Source: Lentzea californiensis (lineage in GTDB: Bacteria > Actinomycetota > Actinomycetes > Mycobacteriales > Pseudonocardiaceae). Taken from it: DNA of 64,000 bases. Below, one piece after another: positions 18,761-26,813 of the stretch. The stretch lies in assembly GCF_024648825.1 (NCBI RefSeq), contig NZ_JANBBE010000003.1, positions 186,001-250,000 on the forward strand, read 5' to 3'. Numbering within the stretch: the stretch's first letter is position 1; each line of letters opens with the position of its first letter. The position numbers were made by a program, and so were the translations under genes. The notes under the pieces are model-generated. The model was not told where the DNA came from. It did not search any database and was given only the letters and a program-made list of their open reading frames with translations.

Positions 18761-19284
18761 TGGCCAAGGGCAAGCTCCTGATGGGAGCGGCGGTGCTCGT
18801 CACGCTGATCTACGTCGTCAAGGGGCCGGGCTCCGACGAGGTGCCGGAACCGGTGACGGTGCTGATCCCGTCGATCGGCGTCGAGACCACGCTCGAAGCG
18901 CTGAAGGTCGACTCCGCGGGGACGCTGGAGCCGCCGGTGCGCTCGGACGAGGCCGGGTGGTACGCCGGGGGGATCGCGCCGGGCGACGCCGGTCCGGCCG
19001 TGATCGCCGGGCACGTCGACTCGAAGACCGGACCCGGCGTGTTCTTCCGGCTGCCCGAGCTGCAGCCCGGTGCCGAGGTGCTGGTGGAGCGCGAGGACGG
19101 CAGCAAGCTCACGTTCGTCGTGAACAGCACCCGGACGACGGAGAAGTCCGCCTTCCCGACCGCCCTGGTCTACGGGCCGACGCCGTTGTCCGAGCTGCGG
19201 CTGGTCACGTGCGGGGGCGACTTCGACCGGGTCGCGGGCAGCTACCGGAACAACGTCATCGTGGAAGCGGTGCTGAAAGCCTGA
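18760..19284 (+). CDS. Class F sortase
   Basis: A 174-residue membrane-anchored cysteine transpeptidase. One N-terminal helix (LLMGAAVLVTLIYVV) is followed by the sortase barrel. The catalytic triad is present: His85 (VIAGHVDS), Cys151 (RLVTCGGDFD) and Arg163 (GSYRNNVIV). These motifs and the short length match class F sortases of Actinobacteria. It is coupled to the DUF4397 gene by a TGATG overlap. Its last 29 bp overlap the convergent ABC ATPase gene. Confidence 0.92.
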   Translation: MAKGKLLMGAAVLVTLIYVVKGPGSDEVPEPVTVLIPSIGVETTLEALKVDSAGTLEPPVRSDEAGWYAGGIAPGDAGPAVIAGHVDSKTGPGVFFRLPELQPGAEVLVEREDGSKLTFVVNSTRTTEKSAFPTALVYGPTPLSELRLVTCGGDFDRVAGSYRNNVIVEAVLKA

Positions 19285-19876
19285 CGGTCTCGTCCGCCCA
19301 CCGGGTGAGCAGCGTGGCGTCGTGCGAGATCGCGAGCACGCCCGCGCCGGACTCGCGTTGATACGCCCGGATCACGCCGACCAGTGCCGCCGTCGTGGAG
19401 GCGTCCAGCATCGTCGTCATCTCGTCGCAGATCAGGTACCGCGGTTTCAGCGCGAGCGCACGGGCGAGGCAGGCGCGTTGCAGCTGGCCGTCGCTGACCT
19501 CGTGCGGACGGCGTCCCAGCAGGTCGTCGGTGAGCATCACCAGGTCGGCCAGTTCGTCGACGCGGTCCCCGCCGGGTTCCGCGATCGCCTGGCGGAGGGT
19601 GAACCGCGGGTCGACGGACAACCTCGGCTGCTGGAACAGCACGCCGATCTTGGTGCGTTGCCGAGCTTTGAACCGGAACCCGGTGACGGTCTCGCCGTCG
19701 ATCTCCACCGTGCCGGCGAACGGCTTGTGCAGCAACGCGAGCACCCGCGCCACAGTGGACTTGCCCGATCCGCTCGGCCCCGCGAGACCCACGGTCTGTC
19801 CGGGGTGGACGGTCAGGCTGACGTCGGTGACCACCGGGGCCTGGTAGCCGGCGGTGATGCCGATCCCGGTCAGCAC
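19256..19876 (-). CDS. Peptide/nickel-type ABC transporter ATP-binding protein (second ATPase)
   Basis: A 206-residue OppF/DppF/NikE-type ATPase from GTG 19874-19876. Walker A is GPSGSGKST, Walker B YLICDEMTT, and the switch His is in AISHD. The signature loop is VSDGQLQR rather than LSGGQ, a tolerated variant. It lacks the C-terminal oligopeptide extension present on its partner. The start overlaps the stop of the upstream ATPase gene by 7 bp. It is the last gene of the five-gene importer operon and overlaps the convergent sortase gene. Confidence 0.88.
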   Translation of the reverse strand: MLTGIGITAGYQAPVVTDVSLTVHPGQTVGLAGPSGSGKSTVARVLALLHKPFAGTVEIDGETVTGFRFKARQRTKIGVLFQQPRLSVDPRFTLRQAIAEPGGDRVDELADLVMLTDDLLGRRPHEVSDGQLQRACLARALALKPRYLICDEMTTMLDASTTAALVGVIRAYQRESGAGVLAISHDATLLTRWADETVRLSAPLPR

Positions 19877-20769
19877 GGGCGGTGGCACGCGACGGCGTGC
19901 GGGTCGTCGGTGAGCACGGGGCGGTCCTCGCAGATCGCGGTGGCCTGCTCGCAGCGCGGGGCGAACGCGCACCCCGCCGGCAGGTCGGTGAGCAGGGGAG
20001 GCTGGCCGGGGATCGGGAGGAAGTCCCGTTCCGGCAGGGCGTTCGCGAGCCCCCGGCTGTACGGGTGCCTGGAGGCGTCGAGCACCTCGTGCGCCGGGCC
20101 GACCTCGACGATCCGGCCCGCGTACATGACCGCGATCCGGTCGGCGACCTTGTGCGCCGCCGCGAGGTCGTGGGTGATCAGCAGGACGGCGTGGCCGTCG
20201 TCGACCAGCCTGCGGAACTCGTCGAGCAGCCCGTCCACGAGGTCGCGGTCGAGGCCGGTGGTCGGTTCGTCCGCGATCAGCAGCGGCGGGTTGCCGACCA
20301 GCGCCAGCGCGTTCGCGACGCGCTGCGCCATGCCGCCGGACAGCTCGTGCGGGTAGCGGTCGAGGTGTTCGGGCAGCAACCCGGCCCGTTCGGCGGCCTG
20401 CCGGGCGTCGCCGCCGAGGACGCGCGCGGCCTCCTCGAGCTGGGAACGCGCGGTGCGGACCGGCGTCAGGTGGCTCGCCGGACTCTGCGGGATGAGCCCG
20501 ATCCGCCGTCCGCGCACCGTGGTCGCGAGCTCGTGGTCGGTCGCCGCGAGCAGGTCGACCTCGCCGAGCCGTGCGCTGCCCGAGGTCTCCGCGTTGCCCG
20601 GGAGGAACCCGAGCAGCGCCGAGGCCAGCACCGTCTTGCCGCAGCCGCTCTCGCCGACCAGCGCCACGCACTCACCGGGCCTGATCCGCAACGACACGTC
20701 GTTCACGGCCTCGACGGTCGCGCCCTTGAGCGCGAACCGCACCGACACCCGGTCGATCTCCAGGTTCAC
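19870..20769 (-). CDS. Peptide/nickel-type ABC transporter ATP-binding protein (first ATPase)
   Basis: A 299-residue OppD/DppD/NikD-type ATPase from GTG 20767-20769, which overlaps the permease stop (GTGA). Walker A is GESGCGKT, the signature LSGGMAQR, Walker B LLIADEP and the switch ITHD. It carries the oligopeptide-transporter C-terminal Cys motif GCAFAPRCEQATAICED, which binds an Fe-S cluster in some members. It powers import with the shorter ATPase downstream. A second GTG three bases earlier is an equal alternative start. Confidence 0.9.
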   Translation of the reverse strand: MNLEIDRVSVRFALKGATVEAVNDVSLRIRPGECVALVGESGCGKTVLASALLGFLPGNAETSGSARLGEVDLLAATDHELATTVRGRRIGLIPQSPASHLTPVRTARSQLEEAARVLGGDARQAAERAGLLPEHLDRYPHELSGGMAQRVANALALVGNPPLLIADEPTTGLDRDLVDGLLDEFRRLVDDGHAVLLITHDLAAAHKVADRIAVMYAGRIVEVGPAHEVLDASRHPYSRGLANALPERDFLPIPGQPPLLTDLPAGCAFAPRCEQATAICEDRPVLTDDPHAVACHRPC

Positions 20770-21650
20770 CACGTCAACTCCGTGCGCCGCTTGGGGTTCA
20801 GCCGGTCCCGCCACACACCGCTCAGCCCGGACACCGCCAGCGTCGTGACGATCAGCAGCAGTCCGGGCGCCAGCGACATCCACCAGCCGCCGGTCAGCAA
20901 CGAGCGCTGGGCGTCGTTGATCATGTTGCCGACGCTCGCCGCGTGCGGCGGCAGACCGAGGCCCAGGAACGACAACGCCGTCTCGTGCCACACCGCGTGC
21001 GGGATCATCAGGGTGGTCGCGAGCAGGACCTGCGGGGCCACGTTCGGCAGCAGATGCCTGGTGAGCACCTGCGTCCGGCTCGCGCCGCCGACGATCGCCG
21101 CGTCGATGAACGGCCTCGTGCGCAGCGACAACACCTCCGACCGCACGATCCGGGCGGACGTGAGCCAGTGCGTCAGGGCGATCGAGATGATCACGGCGGA
21201 GAGGCTGGGCCGCAGGACCGCCACGATCACGATGCCCAGCAGCAGGTGCGGCACCGAGGCGATCGCGTCGACCACGCGCATCAGGATCCGGTCGAACCAT
21301 CCACCGATCGACCCCGCGAGCGCACCGACCGCCGTGCCGGCGACCGCGGAGATCACGGCCGCGACCACGCCGACCGTGAGGGACACGCGCAGGGCGTAGA
21401 CGCAGCGCAGCAACACGTCGCGGCCCAGTTCGTCGGTGCCGAACAGGTGCGCGGCCGACGGCGGCTGGTTGGCGATCGCGAGGTCGACGTACTGCTCGTT
21501 GAGCTCCACGAACAGCGGCACGACCAGTACCACCAGCGCGACGACGCCCAGGACGACCGCGGACGGCAGGAGCCGCCACTTCGGCGATCGAGGCGGGCTC
21601 GCGGCGGTGAGGCGGCTGCGCGGGGCGGGACGCCAGGTCAGGTCAGCCAT
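20766..21650 (-). CDS. ABC transporter permease, DppC/OppC/NikC type
   Basis: A 294-residue inner-membrane permease with an N-terminal helix (LLPSAVVLGVVALVVLVVPL) and five more. FGTDELGRDVLLRCVYALRVSL is the classical DppC entry motif, and the EAA-type cytoplasmic loop reads DAAIVGGASRTQVLTRHLLPNVAPQV. It forms the translocation pore with the DppB-type partner upstream. Its start overlaps that gene by 8 bp. Confidence 0.92.
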   Translation of the reverse strand: MADLTWRPAPRSRLTAASPPRSPKWRLLPSAVVLGVVALVVLVVPLFVELNEQYVDLAIANQPPSAAHLFGTDELGRDVLLRCVYALRVSLTVGVVAAVISAVAGTAVGALAGSIGGWFDRILMRVVDAIASVPHLLLGIVIVAVLRPSLSAVIISIALTHWLTSARIVRSEVLSLRTRPFIDAAIVGGASRTQVLTRHLLPNVAPQVLLATTLMIPHAVWHETALSFLGLGLPPHAASVGNMINDAQRSLLTGGWWMSLAPGLLLIVTTLAVSGLSGVWRDRLNPKRRTELTW

Positions 21651-22623
21651 CGAGCGCCACCCTCGGGTCGGCCAGCGCGTACAGGACGTCGGCCAGCAGG
21701 TTGCCCACCAGCACCACGCCCGTCGCCATCACGGTCAGCGCGCCCAGCAACGCGAAGTCGACGTTCAGCGCCGCCTCCACCGTCGCCCGCGCGATGCCCG
21801 GCCACGAGAACACCGTCTCCACCAGCAACGCCCCGGTGATCAGCTCGGGCAGTCGTGCGCCGAGGAGGGTCAGGAACGGCAGCAGCGAGGTGCGCAGCGC
21901 GTGCCCCGACACCACCAGGTGGTCCGGCAGCCCGCGAGCCCTGGCGCCGATCACGTGGTCCTGCGTGAACGACTCGAGCAGGTTCTGCCGCACGAACAGC
22001 ACGAACCACGGCGCCTGCGAGATCGCCAGCACCGTCACCGGCAGCACCATGTGGGCCGCGACGCCGCCGACGGACACCGGTTCGGACCCGGTCGTCACGC
22101 CACCGCCGGGAAGCCACCGCAGCTGCAACGCGAACACGTACAGCACCGCGAGCCCCACCCAGAAGACCGGCGCGGCCTCCAGCGCGTAACAGCTGCCCGT
22201 GATCGACCGGTCGAGCCACGACCCCTGCCGCCACGCCGCGAGCGTGCCCAGCAGCAGTCCGAGCACCAGCGCCAGCGCGAAGCCGACCGACACCAGCAGC
22301 ACCGTCCACCCGAGACGGTCGCCGATGACGGCCGACACGGGTTGCTGCAACGACAACGAGTCGCCGAGGTCGCCGGTGACCGCGTGCCGCAGCCAGGCCC
22401 AGTACTGGGACACGACGGGTTCGTCGACTCCCCAGTTCGCGCGCAGCTGGGCCACGCGTTCCGGTGAGGCGCCGATGATCCGGACGCCGAAGTAGCGTTC
22501 GACCGGGTCGAACGGTGACGCCTTGGCCAGCACGAACAACGCGAAGCTGACCACGAGCAGCACCGGGACCGCGAACGCGAGCCGGCGCAGCGCCAGCCTG
22601 CCGATCGCCTGCCCCCGCGTCAC
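21643..22623 (-). CDS. ABC transporter permease, DppB/OppB/NikB type
   Basis: A 326-residue permease from GTG 22621-22623, overlapping the binding-protein stop (GTGA). It has an N-terminal helix, the long periplasmic loop with GASPERVAQLRANWGVDEPVV, and the conserved GDLGDSLSLQQPVSAVIGDR segment of DppB proteins. Five further helices and the EAA loop QDHVIGARARGLPDHLVVSGHALR follow. It pairs with the next permease. Confidence 0.92.
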   Translation of the reverse strand: MTRGQAIGRLALRRLAFAVPVLLVVSFALFVLAKASPFDPVERYFGVRIIGASPERVAQLRANWGVDEPVVSQYWAWLRHAVTGDLGDSLSLQQPVSAVIGDRLGWTVLLVSVGFALALVLGLLLGTLAAWRQGSWLDRSITGSCYALEAAPVFWVGLAVLYVFALQLRWLPGGGVTTGSEPVSVGGVAAHMVLPVTVLAISQAPWFVLFVRQNLLESFTQDHVIGARARGLPDHLVVSGHALRTSLLPFLTLLGARLPELITGALLVETVFSWPGIARATVEAALNVDFALLGALTVMATGVVLVGNLLADVLYALADPRVALDG

Positions 22624-24185
22624 GGCTTCGGGGTCCAGCGCTCGAGGTTCCACCACACCGCGTGCACGAGGCCGTGGTCGTGCGGCTCGACCTGGGTCTC
22701 CTGGCCGTTCCACTTGTCCCGCAGAACGTAGGTGTGGTCGAGGAACACCAGGAACGCCCAGCCGGGATCGGCGGCGTAGGCCTGCTGGAAGTCCTGGTAG
22801 GCCTGCTTGCGCGCGGCCGGGTCGAGGCTGCGGCGGGCGGTGTCGAGCGCGCTGTCCACAGTGGAGTTCCGGTACAGCGTCATGTTCACGTAGCCGTCCT
22901 GGCCCGCGTACTTGCTGTGCAGCAACGTGTACGCGGCCGTGTCCGGGTCGTACGGGTCACCGCCGCCCCAGACGGCCGCGGCTTCCCTGCGCCGCTGCAG
23001 CATGACGTCGAACGTGGTCGCCTCGACCGGGGCGTCGATGCCGAGCTTCGCGATGTCGGAGGCCGTGGCGAGCGCGAGCTCCTTGCGCAGCACGTCGGGA
23101 GCGGGGTAGAGCACCGGCAGCTTCGCGGCCTGGCCGTCCTTGGCGCGCTTGCCGTCCGCGCCCTTGCGCCAGCCCGCCTCGTCGAGCAGCCTCTCCGCCT
23201 CGGCGACGTCGAAGGTGAACGCGGTCTTCTCGTCGTACCAGTCCTTCAGGTACGGCGAGATCGGCGTGGACGCGGGCTTGCCGGAGCCGGCCAGCACGGC
23301 GTCGATCATGGCCTGGCGGTTGATGCCGAGGTTGATCGCGCGCCGGACCTGCGGGGACGAGGTGAACGGCAGCTCGGACGGGATGCCGAGGCCGCGGTAG
23401 TCCGCCGAGGGGTTCTGCGCGATCTTGTAGCCGGACTTGTCGCGGTAGGTCCGGGCGAGCTTGGGCGGCAGCACGGTGCCGTCGAACTCGCCGGCGGCCA
23501 TGCGGGTCGCGCGGGCGTTGTCGTCCGGCACGAAGACCACGGTCACGGACTTGATCGCGGGCGCGCCGCCCCAGTACTCCTCGTTGGCCCGCAACACCAT
23601 CCGGTCGCCCTTGCGCCACTCGGAGACCGTGTACGGGCCGGTGCCGACCGGGGCGGTGTTGAACGGCGCGCTGTTGATGTCGACGCCGGTGAGCTTCGCG
23701 GCGGGCACGATGCCGAGTGCGAGCTGCTGCGCGAACGGCGCGTACGGGTAGGAGAGCGTGAACTCGACGGTGGCCGGGTCCTTCGCCACGACGCCCGCCA
23801 GCGCGTCGAACCGGGAGGCGATCGTGGAGTTCACCTTCTCGTCCACCACGGACCTGTAGGTGAACACGACGTCGTCCGCGGTCAGCGGGGTGCCGTCGGA
23901 GAACGTGATGTCCTTGCGCAGCTTGGCCGTCCACGTCAGGCCGTCCGCCGACGCCGTCGGCAGCTCCGCGGCCAGAGCCGGTTTCAGCGCCAGCGAGGCG
24001 TCCCGCGAGACGAGGCCGTCGAAGATCTTCCCGGCGCCGTCCGGGGCGTAGCCGAGCACGGGGTTGAGGTTCTCCGGCTCGCTCCCCGCGCCGATCACGA
24101 TGGACGTCGCCGATCCGGTCGCCGAGCCGTCGGGTGACGAGCACCCCGCCAGCAGGACGACGGCCAGCAGAAGCGCGCGCCGCAT
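22620..24185 (-). CDS. Lipoprotein substrate-binding protein of the Opp/Dpp/Nik-type importer
   Basis: A 521-residue extracytoplasmic solute-binding protein of family 5. The lipobox LAGC puts the acylated Cys at residue 15. Family motifs include NPVLGYAPDGAGKIFDGLVS, LRKDITFSDGTPLTADDVVFTY, PVGTGPYTVSEW and RRAINLGINRQAMI. GGGGAGGAA precedes ATG 24183-24185. Peptide-, nickel- and glycoside-type members cannot be told apart by eye. The divergent His-rich peptide suggests a nickel or other metal-chelate ligand, which is inference only. Confidence 0.9.
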   Translation of the reverse strand: MRRALLLAVVLLAGCSSPDGSATGSATSIVIGAGSEPENLNPVLGYAPDGAGKIFDGLVSRDASLALKPALAAELPTASADGLTWTAKLRKDITFSDGTPLTADDVVFTYRSVVDEKVNSTIASRFDALAGVVAKDPATVEFTLSYPYAPFAQQLALGIVPAAKLTGVDINSAPFNTAPVGTGPYTVSEWRKGDRMVLRANEEYWGGAPAIKSVTVVFVPDDNARATRMAAGEFDGTVLPPKLARTYRDKSGYKIAQNPSADYRGLGIPSELPFTSSPQVRRAINLGINRQAMIDAVLAGSGKPASTPISPYLKDWYDEKTAFTFDVAEAERLLDEAGWRKGADGKRAKDGQAAKLPVLYPAPDVLRKELALATASDIAKLGIDAPVEATTFDVMLQRRREAAAVWGGGDPYDPDTAAYTLLHSKYAGQDGYVNMTLYRNSTVDSALDTARRSLDPAARKQAYQDFQQAYAADPGWAFLVFLDHTYVLRDKWNGQETQVEPHDHGLVHAVWWNLERWTPKP

Positions 24186-24295
24186 CAGTTCCTCCCCAGT
24201 GTCCGTGTTGCCAGAGGCAGCTAACAGCAAGCAAGTTGCAATAAGCAAGACCTTGCAGCTGCGCGCTTGAGGAAGAGTCGTGCCAGCATCAAGGC
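24186..24295. promoter_or_regulatory. Divergent control region with clustered TTGC/GCAA half sites
   Basis: Between the importer operon and the His-rich peptide, GCAA/TTGC half sites pile up in about 30 bp: TTGC-N5-GCAA at 24236-24248 and GCAAG-ac-CTTGC at 24245-24256, with more GCAA copies to the left. Streptomyces Nur (nickel, Fur family) recognises TTGCAA-type half sites with other spacing, so a metal-regulator site is plausible but unproven. Confidence 0.45.
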
Positions 24296-24478
24296 ATGAC
24301 CAACGGAGTGCACACCCACGAACACGCCCACGGTGATACGACCCACACGCATCCCCATGGGGAGCACGCGCACGATCACGTCGAGCATGAGCACACCCAC
24401 ACGCACGGCAGCGAAACGCACTCACACACGCACGTGCACGACGCGGGTCACGTCGAGGAGCACGAACACTCGCACTAG
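24296..24478 (+). CDS. Histidine-rich 60-residue peptide
   Basis: A 60-residue peptide with 22 histidines (37%), mostly in HTH, HEH and HAH dipeptide spacing, with Asp and Glu between them and no cysteine. It has no signal peptide or membrane segment. Such composition binds divalent metals (Ni, Zn, Co, Cu) in proteins like Hpn or HypB tails. Only a weak GAGGAAGAG site lies about 24 bp before ATG 24296, and CAT/CAC triplets could arise by repeat slippage, so coding status is likely but not certain. It is divergent from a possible nickel-type importer. Its TAG shares CTAG with the dehydratase stop. Confidence 0.65.
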   Translation: MTNGVHTHEHAHGDTTHTHPHGEHAHDHVEHEHTHTHGSETHSHTHVHDAGHVEEHEHSH

Positions 24479-26178
24479 TGCGATTCGCGAGCGACTTCGC
24501 TGCCGCTGGAGCCGATCAGGAAGTCGAGGTCGGCTCCGGTGTCGGCGCCCAGGACGTGGTCGACGTAGAGCCGTTCCCAGCCCCGCCTCGGTGAGGCGAA
24601 CGCCGCTGTCGTGGCCGCGTTCGGCGTGCGGGACAGGAAGTCCGGCGCCTCGACGTCGATCCGGCGGTTCTCCACGTCCAGCACGATGACGTCACCCGTG
24701 CGCACCAGGCCGAGTGGCCCGCCCGCGGCCGCCTCCGGTGCCACGTGCAGGACGACGGTGCCGTAGGCCGTGCCGCTCATGCGCCCGTCGCAGACGCGGA
24801 CCATGTCGCGCACGCCCTGCTCCAGCAGCTTCTTCGGCAACGGCATGTTCGACACCTCCGGCATGCCCGGATAGCCGCGCGGGCCGCAGCCCCGCAGCAC
24901 CAGCACGGAGTCCGCGTCCACGTCGAGGTCGGGGTCGTCGACGCGGGCGTGGAAGTCCTCGATGCTGTCGAACACCACGGCCTTCCCCCGGTGCTGCAAC
25001 AGGTGCGCCGACGCGGCCGCCGGTTTGATCAGCGCTCCCGACGGCGCCAGGTTGCCGCGCAGCACCGCGATCCCGCCCTCGGTGATGATCGGCGCGGACC
25101 TGCTCCTGATCACCTCGGGATCCCAGATCGGCGCGTCGCCGAGGTGGTCGACGAGCGGCCGTCCGGTGACCGTGAGCCCGGCGGGATCGAGCAGGTCGCG
25201 CACTTCCCGCAGCACGGCCAGAAGCCCGCCGGCGCGGTGGAAGTCCTCCATCAGGAACCGGCCCGCCGGCTGCAGGTCCACCAGCAACGGCACGCCCGAG
25301 CCGATGCGGTCGAAGTCGTCCAGCGTCAGCTCGACGCCGAGCCGGCCCGCGATCGCGAGCAGGTGCACCACGGCGTTGGTCGAGCCGCCGATCGCCGCCA
25401 GCGCCACGATCGCGTTGTGGAACGACGCCCTGGTCAGGAACGTGCTCGGCCGGCGGTCCCGCTCGACCAGCTCCACGACCAGCCTGCCGGTGCCGTGCGA
25501 GGCCTCCAGCAGCCTGCTGTCCGGCGCCGGGGTGCCCGCCACGCCGGGGACACTGGTGCCCAGCGCCTCGGCGACCAGCGCCATCGTCGACGCGGTGCCC
25601 ATGGTGTTGCAGTGGCCGCGGCTGCGGATCATCGCCGACTCGGAGCGCGCGAACGCCTCCTGCGACAACGTGCCCGCGCGCACCTCCTCGGACAGCCGCC
25701 AGACGTCCGTGCCGCAGCCCAGGGGAGTGCCGCGGAACGTGCCGGTCAGCATCGGCCCGCCCGGCAGCACGACCGCCGGGATGTCGACGGACGCGGCGGC
25801 CATCAGCAGCGCCGGGATCGTCTTGTCGCACCCGCCCAGCAGCACCACGCCGTCGACGGGGTTCGCGCGCAGCATCTCCTCGGCCGCCATCGCGGCCATG
25901 TTGCGCCACAGCATCGCGGTGGGGCGGACGTTGGTCTCGCCCAGCGACACCACGGGCAGGTTGAGCGGGATGCCGCCCGCCTCGTACACGCCGTTCGAGA
26001 CGGACTTCGCGACCTCGTCCAGGTGCGCGTTGCACGGGGTGAGGTCGGAGGCGGAGTTGGCGATGGCTATCTGCGGCCTGCGGAAGGCGTCGTCCGGGGT
26101 GCCGCGGCGCATCCAGGCGCGGTGGATGTAGGCGTTGCGGTCCTGACCTGCGTACCAGTGCTCGCTGCGTAGCCCCAC
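24475..26178 (-). CDS. IlvD/Edd family [2Fe-2S] dehydratase (sugar-acid type)
   Basis: A 567-residue dehydratase. The three cluster cysteines of the family are present: Cys49 (LTPCNAHL), Cys117 (GGCDKTIPA) and Cys190 (GHCNTMGTAST). The C-terminal VCDGRMSGTAYGTVVLHVAPEAA is the conserved active-site segment. It removes water from a 2,3-dihydroxy acid in the cytoplasm. The N-terminus (LRSEHWYAGQDRNAYIHRAW) resembles L-arabonate/D-xylonate-type dehydratases more than IlvD, so a sugar-acid substrate is favoured. It stands alone; no aldonate pathway genes adjoin it. Confidence 0.9.
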   Translation of the reverse strand: MGLRSEHWYAGQDRNAYIHRAWMRRGTPDDAFRRPQIAIANSASDLTPCNAHLDEVAKSVSNGVYEAGGIPLNLPVVSLGETNVRPTAMLWRNMAAMAAEEMLRANPVDGVVLLGGCDKTIPALLMAAASVDIPAVVLPGGPMLTGTFRGTPLGCGTDVWRLSEEVRAGTLSQEAFARSESAMIRSRGHCNTMGTASTMALVAEALGTSVPGVAGTPAPDSRLLEASHGTGRLVVELVERDRRPSTFLTRASFHNAIVALAAIGGSTNAVVHLLAIAGRLGVELTLDDFDRIGSGVPLLVDLQPAGRFLMEDFHRAGGLLAVLREVRDLLDPAGLTVTGRPLVDHLGDAPIWDPEVIRSRSAPIITEGGIAVLRGNLAPSGALIKPAAASAHLLQHRGKAVVFDSIEDFHARVDDPDLDVDADSVLVLRGCGPRGYPGMPEVSNMPLPKKLLEQGVRDMVRVCDGRMSGTAYGTVVLHVAPEAAAGGPLGLVRTGDVIVLDVENRRIDVEAPDFLSRTPNAATTAAFASPRRGWERLYVDHVLGADTGADLDFLIGSSGSEVARESH

Positions 26179-26207
26179 TGCGCCTCCCGAGGTCCTTCGT
26201 CGACCTT

Positions 26208-26310
26208 AGTGGCGTGGCTCAGAACGTTGCCGGGCGAATTCGCGGTCAGACGGCCGCGAGGCGCCCTGCTGAGCGTGGATCACCCAGTCAAGGTTCTGAG
26301 CCACGCCACT
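26208..26310. repeat. Palindromic MITE-like element, short copy
   Basis: A 103-bp element bounded by perfect 18-bp inverted repeats: AGTGGCGTGGCTCAGAAC at 26208-26225 and its complement at 26293-26310. Its interior shares the blocks GAATTCGCGGTCAGACGG and CCCTGCTGAGCGTGGAT with the second copy at 43779-43941 in the opposite orientation. It carries no gene. It fills the gap between the dehydratase start and the MerR stop, ending 2 bp before the latter. Confidence 0.85.
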
Positions 26311-26312
26311 GG

Positions 26313-26708
26313 CTACATCGGGAGGTCGGGCGGCAGTTGCAGCGCGATGGTGATCAGCGAGTGGACCCGGTTCGCGATCACCGACAGCAAGCCGTGCATC
26401 TCCGGGGACGCGGCGTCGGCGGCCTCCTGCAGCGTGCGCAGGTCCGTGTCGATCTGCCCGAGCACCGCGGCGGTGTCGGCCGGACCGGCCGTGAACGCGC
26501 GGGCTATGTCCTCCAGGGGAAGACCGTGGACCTCCAGGCGTTGTACGAGGTGGATGCGCTCCACGTCGTCGCCGCGGTAGAGGCGGTAGTTGCTCGCGGT
26601 GCGCTGGGCAGGGCTGATCAGGCCCAGCGTCGTGTAGTAGTCGACGGTGCGGATGCTCACGCCGGCGCGGGCGGCGAGCTCGCCGATCTTCAGCAGTGCT
26701 TCGGACAT
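26313..26708 (-). CDS. MerR family transcriptional regulator
   Basis: A 131-residue MerR-type regulator. The N-terminal HTH reads LKIGELAARAGVSIRTVDYY and the wing NYRLYRGDDVERI. A helical C-terminus (about residues 80-125) ends in SVIANRVHSLITIALQL. No metal-binding cysteines are present. It is divergent from the CNNM transporter pair. The 105-bp gap contains ACAGT/ACTGT inverted around ten bases (about 26736-26755), a possible operator. The palindromic repeat lies directly after its stop and may serve as its terminator. Confidence 0.9.
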   Translation of the reverse strand: MSEALLKIGELAARAGVSIRTVDYYTTLGLISPAQRTASNYRLYRGDDVERIHLVQRLEVHGLPLEDIARAFTAGPADTAAVLGQIDTDLRTLQEAADAASPEMHGLLSVIANRVHSLITIALQLPPDLPM

Positions 26709-26813
26709 GGCGGTGACCTCCCGTCACCTCAAACCATACAGTGCTACGTGCTACTGTTGGTACATGTCTGAAGAAGCCGATGTAGACGGCTGTAGTACTG
26801 GGCCGGGTGCGTC

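Noticed and set aside
22620-24185. Naming the importer nikABCDE
   Set aside because: Family motifs do not distinguish peptide from nickel substrates; the His-rich neighbour is only suggestive.
26208-26310. Small protein encoded in the palindromic element
   Set aside because: The frame lacks a ribosome site, is not intact between copies, and the similarity is explained by shared DNA.
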